Source of the DNA: Polytrichum commune
Taxonomy: Eukaryota; Streptophyta; Polytrichopsida; Polytrichales; Polytrichaceae
NCBI GenBank assembly: GCA_950295325.1
Contig: OX485806.1
Coordinates: 32,676,001-32,740,000, forward strand
DNA length: 64,000 bases
Direction: 5' to 3'
Shown here: positions 32,646-45,960 of the stretch, one piece after another
Layout: every line of letters starts with the position of its first letter
Numbering within the stretch: position 1 is the stretch's first letter
Notes under the pieces: generated by a model
What the model was told of the DNA's origin: nothing
What the model saw: the letters and a program-made list of their open reading frames with translations, nothing else
Databases searched by the model: none
Position numbers and translations under genes: made by a program

Positions 32646-33549
32646 TAACATTGGAACTTGGATTAACATAAGCTTGGAGCAATTTCAATCCTTTGTTTCT
32701 TATTTTTGCAAGCCCAAGGACTACTTTTTATAGCATCCCTGCGACACGACTGCTCCAGAATGTTGGGTTTTTCTTCCCAACTCGTGTGATTCCATAAGGA
32801 ACTAGAAAAAGGAGATCTCACACTAACAGGAACCAAAAACTCAGGGCCACTTCACACACGAGACTGAGGACCCGTGACCATTACACTTCAAGCACTCTCA
32901 TTGGTGGAAAAGGCGGAGACGGTCCAAGTTCGCTTCACACTATGCTTGAGGGACCAACAGAGTATGTGAATGCAAGATGGATGTAAAGTCTACATGGTTT
33001 CCTACATGGCATCGAATGGATCATGTTTCATGGTCGCTTGGACTATTTCCAAAAACCACCTCTTGAAGGTAGGCCTAACACAAAATCGGGAGACCATGGC
33101 ACCCCAACCGCTCACAGCCATTGATTTATTCTATTTTAACATGTGCAAGGACCCACATGAATAGAAATTCATTGAAATTGCATTTAGTTGAGGGCCCGGT
33201 TACATACGACTTCACACTACACTCGAGGGCCCGTGACCACACTACATGATTTTGAAGGTGTCTTGGGACAACCTTCAGACACTTTCTTTTGGGATCTCAC
33301 AATTTCATGGTCACAGCTCTTGGCTCGTGTGTGAAGTGGCCCTCATTTGGAGACGGCCCAAATCATGTGCATTGCTCTCTGTTCTCTTCTTCTATTTCTT
33401 CTTCGACAAGTCCACTGAAACTTTATTCCACTGCCAAATACAAAACAACACAAGACCACCACGACCCAAAATCACATGCACTGCTTCTTCACTGGACCCG
33501 GTCCATAACCTCATTGTCTGTGACAAGCCTAGTAATTTATATCTAGACT
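32646..33549. other. Intergenic; fragment of the CTGCTC repeat family
   Basis: About 32700-32830 matches the family seen at 10.3-11.0 kb (CTGCTCCAGAATGTTGGGTTT, then GTGATTCCATAAGGAACTAG). The remainder has short duplicated phrases (CCACTTCACACACGAGACT-type) but no supported coding frame before the phytocyanin stop codon. Confidence 0.45.
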
Positions 33550-35709
33550 CTAGAGCATGTGGTGATGGTGCATGGCCTTGACACGGAACTTCATCAAGCC
33601 TTCATTGCAATGCACTCCATTCTTGATGCCGCAGCCAAAATAATACCACCCTCGGTTGCTCAGCTGGTACTTGAAGCCTGGGTTCCCTTGGCTCTCATTT
33701 GCTAACAAAGACGCACCGACGAAGTCGCAAGCCTGGAAGTGTGCAAAGTCTTGAAACAAGTAAACGTCGTGGCTCACCGTTATGTTCATGAACACCTTCG
33801 GTGTATACTGAAACACTGTGACCATAACATACACATAAACATAACAACAATGAATGCCATGTTAGTGCTTTTCAAAACATGTCGAAACCACACTAAGTAG
33901 TCCTAATATTGTGCTGTGAGCCACTGTGATTTGCTAGAGCCAGCTCAGTGATTTTCGTAAGCGAGAATTCATGTGGGTCACATTAATTCTCAACCCACGC
34001 TGGATTCTTAGTAGAAAAGAAGTGTGGACGATTATTGTATTTTGTGTTATTCTGTCCTTTGAGTACTGTTCAATGTGTTGATTGGAAGTCCTCATGAAGA
34101 CGCAGGGGAAGCTCATGGGTCCTGCAACCATGTTAATTCGACCATGACTTAAAAATTAGTGTGGCCCATGTTAATTATTTCCACGCGAATTTTTCACCCA
34201 CACTAATAGGATTATTTAGTGTGCATGCCATCGAGCGACCATCAATTCCGAGTTAAGTCAGTTCAATTATCATTCATGTGACCAGTTTCTACGAACGAGA
34301 CAATGAAGTCTAACATTAGGGTCAGAGGCGTGAATGGGGGACTTGGCTATGGATTTCAATAGAGCCCCATGCTCCTGATCTTAACCAACCAAAACTTCCT
34401 CGATTATGAGACAGTGCCACAAATTGGCAATAATAGAGTTATGGGTTAGTCTGGGCATCAAATTTTCGTGGAGTAACTTGACTAGAATGTGAGTTTGAGA
34501 GCTTAAGCATAAAGTCACCCAAGTTCTTTGCAGGCTAAAATTGCCATGATCAAAGAGTGGCGATTGGGTTTGTTCAAGTCCGGCTTTCTAGCTTGTTGTA
34601 CTAGAATGAGTGGGTCAAGCTAGCCTTGCATAGGTTGATCTGCAATTTAAGTTGATGGGTCTCATGGATAAACCCTATTTTAGATCTTAAAGTTCACTTC
34701 ATTTTCTTAAGATGGCAAGGGAAAATCCAAGGAGTTTCACCCCACTTTGAAAATAGCCTCCGCCATACGATGAGCCGACAAGTTCTCAATAGAAAATTCT
34801 CTCGAAGAAGGATCAACCCCACGATTTCCATCCCTCTTTGAGAGACTTTACGCATGCGCCATCACTCTAACATGCATTACTATTTGGAGTCACGCGGTGC
34901 TATAAATTTTTGGTAGACTCATGCCATGCCCACACTAGGGACAATCGCTACTCCTTGACAATAGGAGTCATCTCTCTTGATAGAGACAGTTCACCTCTTT
35001 CCAAAATTTATTGCTATCGCTAAAGAATTTTCCTCCCAGTCACAGTACCCTCGCTAAATGTAGTGTAGGGGAGGGCAAACAAACCCATACACTAGTTCCT
35101 TGTTGGATGACTACAACCCTGCCTCCAAGGAACCAGTGTACGGGTTGTTTCGCCCCAGCCATGTAGTGTACATACTACGGTTTCACCCGTACACTTCATT
35201 GCATACAAGACAAAAAAAAAAAAAAAACTCCTCTCAACATGAAAACCCTCCTGTTGTGGGCCAATCACTAGTCCTACTGTGGGCATGCTATGAATCAGGT
35301 TTGAGATTTGCACAACCATCAATAAAATGCCCATCACACCCGTCAAATGTGCATCACATATACATTTGGGGTTGTGATTTCAAACATTTGGGGTTGTGAT
35401 TTCAGACATTTGGGGTTGTGATTTCGAACATTTGGGGTTGTGATTTTGGACATTTAGGGTTTGTGACCTCAACCCTGCTATGAATGAGTGAATGTGGGTA
35501 CCAAGGGAGTCTCCAGTGTAAAAAGGGGCGGTGGCCTCAGCCCAGGCGGTGTAGTTGAAGCCGAATGTCCATTGCGAAGCCCCGCCCACGACATGCGTCG
35601 TCGTCGCGGCTGCTGCGGATGCATCCGCCATAGCCACCGCCACAGCTGCGATAACCACCACCACCATCGCCACCGCCCTCCCACTGTTGCAGCTCATCAC
35701 CATCGCCAT
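33550..35709 (-). CDS. Phytocyanin (plastocyanin-like secreted copper protein)
   Basis: Exon 35502-35709 (208 nt) and exon 33550-33815 (266 nt) join in phase 1 across a 1,686-bp intron, giving 157 residues. An N-terminal hydrophobic signal peptide (MAMVMSCNSGRAVAMVVVVI...) precedes HVVGG..QWTFGFNYTAWA, the usual phytocyanin start. Exon 2 supplies VFQYTPKVFMNITVSHDVYLF, ACDF, then WYYFGCGIKNGVHCNEGLMKF. Blue-copper ligands are seen as His (SHDV), Cys (FGCG), His (VHC) and a nearby Met; ACDF and the HC cysteine would form the disulfide. There is no hydrophobic C-terminal tail, so it is probably secreted and not GPI-anchored. The protein ends in four His near the C-terminus, which is unusual. 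The split position within GDSL/VFQY is typical of the family. Confidence 0.9.
35362..35471. repeat. Five tandem 22-bp repeats at an intron edge
   Basis: Units start at 35362, 35384, 35406, 35428 and 35450 with ACATTTGGGGTTGTGATTTC plus two variable bases. The last is diverged. The array lies in the phytocyanin intron about 30 bp inside the splice donor. Confidence 0.95.
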
Positions 35710-36127
35710 CCAAACGGGCAGCTTCCACTTCTGCTTTCATTTTTGCAATCCAGGGCTTAGGTGGGGTTAGCCTCTCCATGCAGTACTACTGTAGACTCGC
35801 GAGATGAGCACCACCAACGACCTTCACTAATCAACTTGCCGTCAACTTCTGGCCCAGACCCAATTTTCTTCCGTCGCAGGGAATTACAATTCTACTGTAA
35901 AGCTGTCTGTGGGTACTATGAAAGACGTGTATATATATGAAGGATCAATGGCCAAAACCTTAATAATAAATATAACCACTACTAACCCCACTATACTAAA
36001 CATCTGAGTTATTGTGGCCCGCACTATTCACCATCGACCCACATTGCTGTAGTTGCCTTTGCAATGACCAGCCTAATGGACATGGCACACCAAATCAAAT
36101 GCCACTGAATCACATTGTTTGGTGGTT

Positions 36128-37250
36128 TGCGAAGCCACTAGCAACAGAAAGTAGTACGAAAGAGCTCTGAACGACATTCAAGAATCTGGCCTAAACCGAT
36201 CCACAACCATCACCTAACTTACCACCAATGTCTACACCAGTTTTCTGTGCTGATTTGCCACAGATACCGTGTTATGAGTCCACTGCCGAGCTGTCTACGG
36301 GATCATATATTGAAGGCAGGTACAGATGCAAGATTAATGGTCGACTTAACCTTATTGTAACTGCCACCAACCCCATGGCCAGGTCTCATTCATTATGCAA
36401 AACGCCAAGCCATTAGGAACAGGAAGTAGTACGTAAGAGGTAAAACTTTGACGGCTCAGCCGAAGGTCCATCATTCCATGTGCATACAAAGGATAATGGT
36501 CTAAACACTCCACAACAATCACCTAACTAACTTTCCATCAATCTCTGCACCGGTTTTGCATGTTTTTTTCTAGGGACAATATTATTCTCAAGTCGCAGGG
36601 CATTATTCTTCCTACTCTGTGAAGCTAAGCTGTCTACAGGTTTCTGAACATTTAAAACAGGTTCTAAAGCTCCAGGATTGCTCAAACCTTATTACATACA
36701 TATAAGGGCTATGAACCCCACTACATGCTAGCTACCCATGCAAATCGCCAAACCACTAACTTAGCAACAGGAACTAAGTAGTACGAAAGAGCTAATTTAG
36801 CTTTGATGGCTCAACCGAAGCTCCAGCAAATATGGCCTCGTTCAACAAATCACATCATGTCACCCTCCTGTCCATCACAAAATGCATAACGCAGACTAAA
36901 TATATGCTTCCCGAAGACAGTGAAGGATTATATGCCTGTATATAGACATAGGAAATTGTTCAAATTAAGAACAGTATCAACTTACACAGATCAGGTCCAT
37001 GTGAGATGCTCTACATGCTCATACGACGCTCGTTCCTTGTGCACTTACATTGCGCTCACTTACTTAATTGATTCGTTCAATAGCAATGCAGTGCAATGCA
37101 ATGCCACCATAACCTCAGAGTGTAAGTCTACTATAATCCCACTTTATATACCCAAAACGCTAATTAATTAGTCAAGAGCAACAACAGGAAGTAGTACGAA
37201 AGATCTAAAGCTTTGATGGCTTGCTCAGCTGAAGCTCCTGCGTCTTCATT
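36128..37250. repeat. Four degenerate repeats upstream of the phytocyanin gene
   Basis: A block containing GCAACAGGAAGTAGTACGAA and, in three copies, CTTTGATGGCTCAGCCGAAG-like text recurs at about 36128, 36405, 36745 and 37165. Spacing is 280-420 bp. Non-coding; possibly promoter-proximal tandem duplications. Confidence 0.6.
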
Positions 37251-39787
37251 AACATGGAAGAAAAGCATGGCCCTTCAACATACAAATATCATTTCACCCT
37301 ATCCTCCACATGAAGATGCAATATAAGACACGCCCCAGGCTCCAGACAATACTACAGGCAGCAATCAGAGTAGAGTACCCACCTACACATACACCTCATA
37401 CTTTTGTCTTATAGCTTAATTAATGCCATGGCTGATGCTAACAAGTGATGATCACAAAGACATGTATGTATTAGGTGCCGGTCATCAGCCCACAGTGAGG
37501 AAAAACACTCACAGGAGGAGATCAAATTGGTGCAGCTACAGCAGATCAAGTCCGAGGTGGAATGGCAGTGCCAAACTGCTTGCTGTGAGCTTGAGTGGAG
37601 CAAAACTGTCGCAATTAAACTGTGAGCTTGAGTTGAGCAGAACTCTGAGGCTGTGGTATTTAAGTTAGTGCCGGAGCACATGGTCGGCATTCAACAACAG
37701 TGATTTGCAAGGAAGGTGAGCACTGATGAGTACTGCTTCCATACTTAGACCTGCGGTTGTGACTGGGAATGGACAAGCAAGGGAAGTCTTCCTTGCAATT
37801 GCCTGTGCAGTGTAACAAATGCAGCATTGAAGAGTTGTGGGGTGCAGGGACGATGGGCATTCAAGGCTGGTCAGGGAAGTGGCGACAGGCCGGCACTTAT
37901 TCCCATTATGACTCATCAGGGCTTCCATTGCAAACTCATAACTAACCCATGCCAGCTCCATAACAATAACTCTACACTGATTTCATTTCATTTTGGAACT
38001 AGGGGGCTCGTGGCCACCTGGCTAACCTACTTCTTCTGTCAAGTAAAGACAATATTTCTTCACAGCCGGGAATCGTATCGCCAACCACTCCATTTGGTTT
38101 TGGGTACCGCTGCACTATTATCCTGTAGTTTAGGGTCATCTCGGATCATAACTCTACACTAATAACGTGGAATGGCCAGGGAGAACCAGTTGTTTGATAC
38201 AGATGAATTGATCGAGGTTGAGGAAAAACCGGTGGAAGTTCAAGATCGATTTAGAGGTTAGAGAATATGCCCCGATTTCATAAAGAAATCCCGAAAGATG
38301 TCAACCTGTAGTTAATTGAACTTGGAAACATGAGGATCTCAACCAATTATGCCCAAAAATCTCTTTAGTCACTAGATATGTGTGTGGGCAATTAGGGTGC
38401 CGGCTCACCGCTGAGTTATCGGCCTTCCACACTATTTTGAATATTTATTACCACAATAACAAAATAGAAGAATTGATTTTTTTTCAGCTTTGGAACTTGA
38501 TATGTGGATAATTGAATTCAACCCAAGGTAATTTGCATGGATGAAGAGGCAACCTATTTGTGAATGCAACATGTTTGCACGTACCAATGTAGTACTCACA
38601 CTCCCTCTAAAATATTGTAAACTACGTGAGGGAAACGATAGCATGCCACTAAATGGTTGGGAGGTAAATCTCATAAGATTTTTTGTTTGAGTATAGGGCG
38701 TGTTAAATTCCTACACACACACACACACACACACATCTTGACTTCCTACATTTGTTTTCTATACATGTTTTGTGTGTGGAAATCTTTGGTTAGTTCAATT
38801 TCCTTGTTTGTCAATCACCGTTGCATCTTAATGATGCAAATGAATTGTGGTGTTTGATGTGCAGGTGAATCATTCACATTGAAGGGTTAGGGTTTAGAGG
38901 TTACCATGTCTCACATGAGGTGCACTCATTGTTGGAACCTGGAACCACAAGTGTGTATGGCCCTGAAATAAATACCCCTAGTATATAAAATTTCTCCCTT
39001 TAAAAAATGACATACATACAAACATTTAGCTAGGAAATCCCCTCTAACACATACACAAGTGGTAAATAAATCATATAGACCCCAATCATACGTACACGCC
39101 AAAAAGATTATGTGGAAAATATGGCTAAAGTATTCTTAGTAAGACATATCTATTTATTATTAATGAAATCATTGAACACTTGTTCATCTATTGAAGTAAC
39201 TCATACAGATGTAATTCTACCATAAAAGTTATTATATCCAATGCAATGATGGTTTCTAATTCTACCATCAAATGATATGTCAAAAATTGTAGGTCCACAT
39301 TATTCCATTCTTATTTGATACCAACATAACCCTATTTCCATATTGGAAGGCCGATCCAAGAGGTTAATTGGTTGACGATACTTAATCCCTAAATTGCCAA
39401 ATTTGCAACGCATCTTATAGATCCTTCTCAAATACCAAGTCTTGGTGATCAACGTTTTAATTGACTTACTTTTTTCTTTTCTTTTCTTCACTTGGTGTTC
39501 AAAGATTAAACTTTATTGCACCACATCGACTTACATATATTCTCCACTCCACATGTGACACCATAATACACTATCCATTACAGTAGTTTTTATTATTTAC
39601 AATCTGGTATAGAGATTTGAAACATTACCAAAATATGTAAAATATTAACACTTATTTTGAAAGTGTTTCACATATTAGGATATTGTCTAGACACATAACT
39701 ATAGGCTTTAGGTTAAATAACCTCATTGGATGTTAGCACTGATTTTGGAAATGCTACCATTCTACACTAAATTCATTTTAGGCAAAA
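37251..39787. other. Intergenic; no gene recognised
   Basis: Contains a (CA)n microsatellite at about 38711-38735 and a small internal duplication around 37585-37645 (CTGTGAGCTTGAGT.GAGCA). No supported coding frame. Confidence 0.4.
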
Positions 39788-41304
39788 ATGGTGGATGAAG
39801 AGAACACACCACCGGCACCTTCGCGTGGTGGGGAATCAGGTTCAAGGGGGACTCCGGGACAAACTCCAGGGTTGACACCGGGAGGTACACCTAGAAGAAA
39901 AAGACCAAAGTGCAAAGGAGTAGACCACAACCCATCGATTTGGAGGTGGCACAAGATCCCAACGTTCTCGCTAATCCTGAATGGTAGGATGAGAGCTCGG
40001 GGGGGGGGTAGTCATTGGTTGGAGTAGCAACATACGTGCGAACAAATGATAGGGTATTTTAAAAACATGGGGGCAACAAATTATAATTGGACTTAAGAGT
40101 AATATAGGGTATCAAAAATGACACTGGACATCTTTAAAGTACTATAGGGTATGGAATAATAGGTAATTTGAAATTATAAGTAATGCAAGCCATTTTTCTA
40201 TTAACCCAAAGTAGAAAATCACATAATGATAGCATGTGAAAAAAAGAAGAGAATTGAAAGTAATACCCCCCCTATAAAATAGTGGTTGTTCGCACCTATA
40301 TCCTTAACTTTTTAACACATTGCCCCCCCCCCCCCCCCGAGGATGAGAGAGGTATGTGGATGTATAGTGTTCTCCGAAGGTATGTGAAGTGGACACATTT
40401 GATGGGGATGTTTGTTCCGAGCACAAACGTTGATTGAATGTCAAAATAGAAGTATGGGTTGTGGAAGGAGGCGAGTCATAAGATTTTTGGAAACCAGTGC
40501 CAAGAAGTTTGGGGGTATATATATGGAGAGATCCAAAGGAGTTTGTTCGTGGGCATATGCTCATGTGGTTGTGCCAAATGGTGTATGCTAAAGTTGTTTT
40601 GGGTGTACAAATTGGATGGTCAACCATCCCACGTATCGGCGCAAATTTGAGGTCAACACATCGAAGTAGGGTCATACCTAGTTCCGTGTTAGGCCAAAAC
40701 ATTGGCCAACCCGATCCCATTGGCGTGGCAACCTCCAACAAATCCTCCAATGGTCCAAGCTTTTTTTATTATCTTTTGGTCCTAGGTCATCACCTCTAGG
40801 AACTCCACCCTCCAAATGTGTAGAACTCAACGATGCAAGTACGGTGCTAGGGTTCCCATTGAACCACTTGCCAGGCGACAAAGAATCCACATGACACTAC
40901 CACATAAGTTAGACCCACTTGGTTTGTCCACCGTCTTGGCCGGTTGATGTGGAGATGACATCGCAGGCTCCAACACCACCACTAAGTTAGTAGTTGATGA
41001 CAATGGCATGGTGGAGGCGTGGAGGGTTGAGTTGGCAAAGTGTAAGTCGGAACACGAACGGGAATCGGAGTTGGTCCACATGGAACAAGTGAATAAGGTC
41101 CAAGGGTTGAGGGTCCGGATTCAAGAGTTGACCATTCTTGCAAGGGTAATCAATGAACACCAAGGCTTACCAACCGGAGACGTAATTGAAGGCATGGATG
41201 GAAACTCGGGGGCTAGGGACATTTGCAGGAATTGCTTTGCCCTCCGACACCATTGGATACATACTCTAAATTTAGATAGTTTTTTGGACACAATATCCAA
41301 ATAG
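39788..41304 (+). pseudogene. Broken unrecognised coding region split by a MITE
   Basis: A frame from ATG 39788 begins with a Gly/Thr/Pro-rich stretch (GTPGQTPGLTPGGTPRRKRPK) and then NPSIWRWHKIPTF. A MITE interrupts it at 39996. Coding-like text resumes beyond 40350 in shifting frames (for example GVYIWRDPKEFVRGHMLMWL) and ends in a charged coiled-coil-like segment (41008-41304) closing with CRNCFALRHHW. It could be an old transposon gene or host gene. No family assigned. Confidence 0.4.
39996..40341. mobile_element. hAT-like MITE, copy 2 (inverted)
   Basis: A 346-bp element with G/C-tract ends (CTCGGGGGGGGGGTAGTC ... CCCCGAG) is flanked by a perfect 8-bp duplication, GATGAGAG (39988-39995, 40342-40349). 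Its sequence is the reverse complement of copies 1 and 3. It is inserted in the coding-like region starting at 39788. Confidence 0.92.
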
Positions 41305-41648
41305 GCTTAGGACTATGGTGCATTCACAACAACAAAATGCATGTTTTATGACTGCGATTTATGACTACACTCAATCATAAAATCCCAAAATATGACTGAC
41401 GAGGCACCGGAGGAGGATGACGCGCGCGGTGACTGGGTCTACTCATTACCGATGAGTCACTTCGGACATCAATCATATGAATATATACGGTAGTTGGGGC
41501 GTATAAAAGGACAGAATTTGCGTTCCCGACAGCACGTGGGGCATGCCTTGACTGGCCTTGGAGTCCATGACCTTCTTTGACTTGCCCGGGCAGAATTTTT
41601 TTTTTTTTAAATGACGTGGCATGTGACTTTGTGTAGTCATATTTTTGG

Positions 41649-41995
41649 CTCGGGGGGGGGGGGGGCAGTGTGTTAAAAAGTTAAGGATATAGGTGCGAAC
41701 AACCACTATTTTATAGGGGGGTATTACTTTCAATTCTTTTTTTTTCACATGCTATCATTATAAAATTTTCTACTTTGGGTTAATAGAAAAATGGCTTGCA
41801 TTACTTATAATTCCAAATTACCTATTATTCCATACCCTATAGTACTTTAAAGATGTCCAGTGCCATTTTTGATACCCTATATTACTCTTAAGTCCATTTA
41901 TAATTTTTTGTCCCCATGTTTTTAAAATACCCTATGATTTGTTCGCACGTATATTGCTACTCCAACCAATGACTACCCCCCCCCCCCCACCCGAG
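41649..41995. mobile_element. hAT-like MITE, copy 3
   Basis: A 347-bp element, same orientation as copy 1, with CTCGGGGGG... and ...CCCACCCGAG ends. It is flanked by a perfect 8-bp duplication, ATTTTTGG (41641-41648, 41996-42003). Compared with copy 1 it keeps ~30 extra bases near its left end (TAGGTGCGAACAACCACTAT), shared with copy 2. Confidence 0.92.
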
Positions 41996-42003
41996 ATTTT
42001 TGG

Positions 42004-43846
42004 CTGACGTGTATTATATTTGTTCCACTTGTGCATAATGTGTAAACGATGTTGTACTCACTATCACTTTTGAAATTAATGTCATTTTGTTGCCACTCAT
42101 TACGATTTGCTCTAGAGTTGGGTCCCGCAAACATGTAATGAATTCATGCACGTCAACTTCAAATGTATGGGAGTCTGCACTTGGATCAAATTGGTATTAA
42201 AATGAGGTGGATATAACAAATTGATATGAGTTTATTTTATAACGATTGACATATTTGCCCAATAAAAAGGAGCATGATGGAATTGTCATACATGCATTCA
42301 TTGTATATTTGTAATGATATAGTGTATATTATGAACATTCCAATGTACATATGCATATGTCCAAATATAATGAACATATTAAACTCATGGTAGATTGGTA
42401 GGGCTAAGCTTGTACTCTCTAAAAACCCGATATTCCTTTTGGTGTGCAGTGCATCGGTTGAACCCCTAGTGGATTGGCAAATGCATGGAATATTTTATGG
42501 TTTGGTAGAACTGCCACACGGTCACATAGTTTTTTTGGAAATATGATTGATTTAACATTTTCCTAAAAGTGTCTTGAAGGTCCCCAAACAAATATCATGG
42601 GAAATTTTCTACTTGTCACCGATGCGGCATCCCGATCTCTCGTAGGGGTCCAAGTAACCATGCTAGAGAAGATCAACCTGTCTACTTGGTAATCGGACCC
42701 AATAGAATTCACTGAATGTTTGAATAGGTTGTAACACATTGCACAAATCGTCCTCATTTCTATTGTTCTCCACAACCTCTTTGGGTGTAAACTCATCCAC
42801 TTCATCCGGTAAGCCTCACGCGTGACAGAGATCCTAATACATACTTTTGGACAAACTACTTGTGACCCTTGTCACTCCAACCCTAGCCATAGCAAACCTA
42901 CAGACTCACTAAAGCACAAATGATTTTGGGCAATGTATGCAATTTTGGTCACTGAGAGTTTCAAGATAATTCTGCAATCAGGTTCCATTCAATTTTATTT
43001 GCATGTAAAATTAATGTATCTATTTCATTTTGTTATGGATTAACATCAATTTAAGTTGAAATTCTAATATATTGATAAATGGTACAGTTTACAAACAAAT
43101 AGATTCTATAAATTAAAATTTATGATGTAAATTTATTTAGCTATAGGATCTTGAGAAACACCTCAAAGTAGCATTTCATCTACTAATAAGGTGCCAATTA
43201 TTCAAGAAGTTTATATAGATATCCCATCTTTAATTAACCCCTAAGCACCCATGGTTTATAAAAGTATATAACTTGTGATCCCCCTCACTTGATGGCCTTG
43301 GGCAACTGCTTTGGGGCAATCGACGACCTTGGAAAATTACTTCAGACCAATCAACCGGCTTGGACAACTACTTTGGAGCAGTCGACAACCTTGGGCGATT
43401 GCTTTGGACCAGTCTATCAGATCTCGGAATGAATTGAAGTGTTAGTTTAGTCACATCACACATTGATTGCCCATAATGAGTACAATGGAGGCCTATATGT
43501 AGCAAAATCTACCTCTCCATTGGCCTAGCTTGTTTTAGCAAGCTTTGCATACATGGAAGTAGTGTTCAATATTGAAGTCTTCAACACTTGTCAAATACCA
43601 TTTTGGCCGTCAAAAAAGTTTTTTTTACTTTTTGGGCACTTCACAAAAATGTGCTATGCAAAGTTTTCACCCTTCACAGTGAAGGCCTTTCCATAAATTG
43701 TCCATCACAAAATACAGTGGCTACAATTTGAAAATAGAAACATAGCTGGACTCCAATCTTGGCACTCTAGCACACACTTCCAAATTTCAATAACTCTTGC
43801 AATTTCGACTCTGCAACTTCAACTCGGCATTGGCTACAACTTCGGC
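42004..43846. other. AT-rich intergenic DNA, no gene recognised
   Basis: Short reading frames only. A degenerate triplicated phrase (GGGCAACTGCTTTGGGGCAATCGAC-like) lies at about 43300-43420. No RNA gene or terminal repeat seen. Confidence 0.35.
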
Positions 43847-44065
43847 TTGGCAAGCACATCTATATGTGAACATGGATTTTTCAAACAAAATTGGGTGAAG
43901 CGTGATCACAAAAGTCGATTGAAACTTGAAACATTGGATGCATTGATGTGGGTGTCGTCATTATGCGGTCTTCCAATGGAAAATATGAATTGGGCTAGAA
44001 TTTTTGACACTTGGAAATTGACCAAAAATCGGAGGGCTTTACCTTTGAAGTTGGATGATGATTAA
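43847..44065 (+). pseudogene. hAT-type transposase/ZNF862-like C-terminal fragment
   Basis: A 72-residue frame reads STSICEHGFFKQNWVKRDHK then RLKLETLDALMWVS. This matches the C-terminal dimerisation region of hAT-like or zinc-finger-862-like proteins (the usual pattern is S..CERGFS..N.IK..). No upstream transposase frame is visible, so it is a fragment. Confidence 0.6.
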
Positions 44066-45334
44066 GTGCATTATGTATGGAATCTAAATAATTTTAGTGC
44101 ATCATATTATTGTGTGTACTTCTTCAATATAGTGAGACATCATATTATTTTCATATTCAATACAAAACGGCCAATATCAAGTTCTTTTTCGTAAAGTGTT
44201 GCAAAAAAGCTTGAAATTTTGAGTGAAGTGTGATTATTTTGAAGCCCTTCACATTGTAATGCATATGCAAACTTCAAACTTGAACACTGCGTGGAAGGGT
44301 GGTTTGTGATTTTGGTCTATTTAGGTAAGGCTATTTTCGAGAAGAGGGTGGAGTCCACACTTATCCCCAACCTTCCTGAAAACATAGTGGCCAAATGTAT
44401 AGTGCCCAAGGTGATGGAGCCCATAATGGTTGTCACGCCAAATCCCTCCCAACACATCGACCATGATGTCTCCTTGAGGGATTTTATGGTTCTCCTATGT
44501 ACTAATAAATGCACGGGAGTTAACAAGGCTTGGTGCCTTCATTTTGGCATGGGAGAAGTGCACAACGTATTTCGATTGGCTCTTTTTGAATTGAGCATTA
44601 ATGGGAATCACTTACAATAATCTCTTGCTTAAGTACGCACCCGTTTAACTACGCATCCCAGTTAAGTGTGCAATTTTTTTGACAAAAATCAGGGTTCATA
44701 CTTTCTTGTTTGAACATGTCATGCGCAATCATTTGCCGCGAATGCATGCATTTTTTTTTTCACTTGACATTCAATGTCAGTTTGTTAACGTTTCGCTAGA
44801 ACGTCTCAAATGATTGTCATAGTTCATCATACATTTGTCCAGCTTCCATTTGAACATCGGAGTAAAGCAATTGGTCGTCGATGTCAAGGACAATGTTGTG
44901 TAGAGTTTCAAAGCCTTTGAAGTTGGTAGCACTTTCAAATTTAGCCAATGACTCGACAGGTTGGATTTCGGTCAAGTGGGTTGCCTCAGGTTTATCCATT
45001 TCGTGTTGCGATTCATCGAATCATCACTAGTAGAAAATTTTGCGTCCGGATCAACAGAAAGGCGTTGGTCGCGGTTGTTACTTAGGACGCGTTGACCTGG
45101 ACATGATGTAACACAATTTTGTTGATTTTTTCTGTTGATATGGTCACAAAAATATTTTTTCAAAAAAACTTATTATATATATATATAACATTAAAAAATA
45201 AAAAATGAATAAATGTCAGATCTGCAATTCCTAACTCCTCCCAAGCAACCCTCAACATATACCTCACCTACAAGTATAGACTACCTACCACTCACATAGG
45301 TGGCAAGGCCAAGGCCGAAGGTGTCGGCCCAAGA

Positions 45335-45397
45335 ATCGAACCTTGCACCTAGTGATACCCACACATGTGCCTTAACCACTAGGTCATCACATCACAC
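45335..45397 (-). ncRNA. tRNA-derived SINE-like head
   Basis: On the minus strand the sequence GATGACCTAGTGGTTAAGGC resembles a pol III A box, and GGTTCGATTCTTGG downstream resembles a B box. The spacing is tRNA-like, but the cloverleaf is not clean. It is best read as a tRNA-derived SINE fragment or decayed tRNA inside the CACTA element. Confidence 0.45.
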
Positions 45398-45476
45398 ATG
45401 ATATAAATGGAGTGTTTTAAACCTTTCTACAATAAGGCCACTAATTTCTCTTTACTACCTACTTGATGTATATATT

Positions 45477-45926
45477 TACAGTAAATATATACAGTATATA
45501 ATTACAGTATATAATTACAGTATATAATTACAGTATATAATTACAGTATATAGTTACAGTAAATGTATACAGTATATAATTACAGTAAATATATACAGTA
45601 TATAATTACAGTAAATATATACAGTATATAATTACAGTAAATATATACAGTATATAATTACAGTATATATACAGTATATAATTACAGTATATATACAGTA
45701 TATAATTACAGTATATAATTACAGTAAATATATACTGTAAATATATACTGTAAATGTATACATATTTATATATTATATATTATATACATACATGTTACAT
45801 ATATTGTATACATATATGTTACATATATTATATACATACATATATATATATATACATATACATACATATACATACATATATACATACATACATATATTAT
45901 ATGTTACATATATTATATACATATTA

Positions 45927-45957
<31 letters not shown>

Positions 45958-45960
45958 AAT
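45477..45960. repeat. ACAGTATATAATT minisatellite and TA/TACA microsatellite
   Basis: From about 45477 to 45750 units alternate between TTACAGTAAATATATACAGT and ATAATTACAGTATATAATTA. From 45760 to 45955 the DNA is (TA)n, (TACA)n and related. The Tyr/Ile/His-rich reading frame here is an artefact. Confidence 0.95.
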
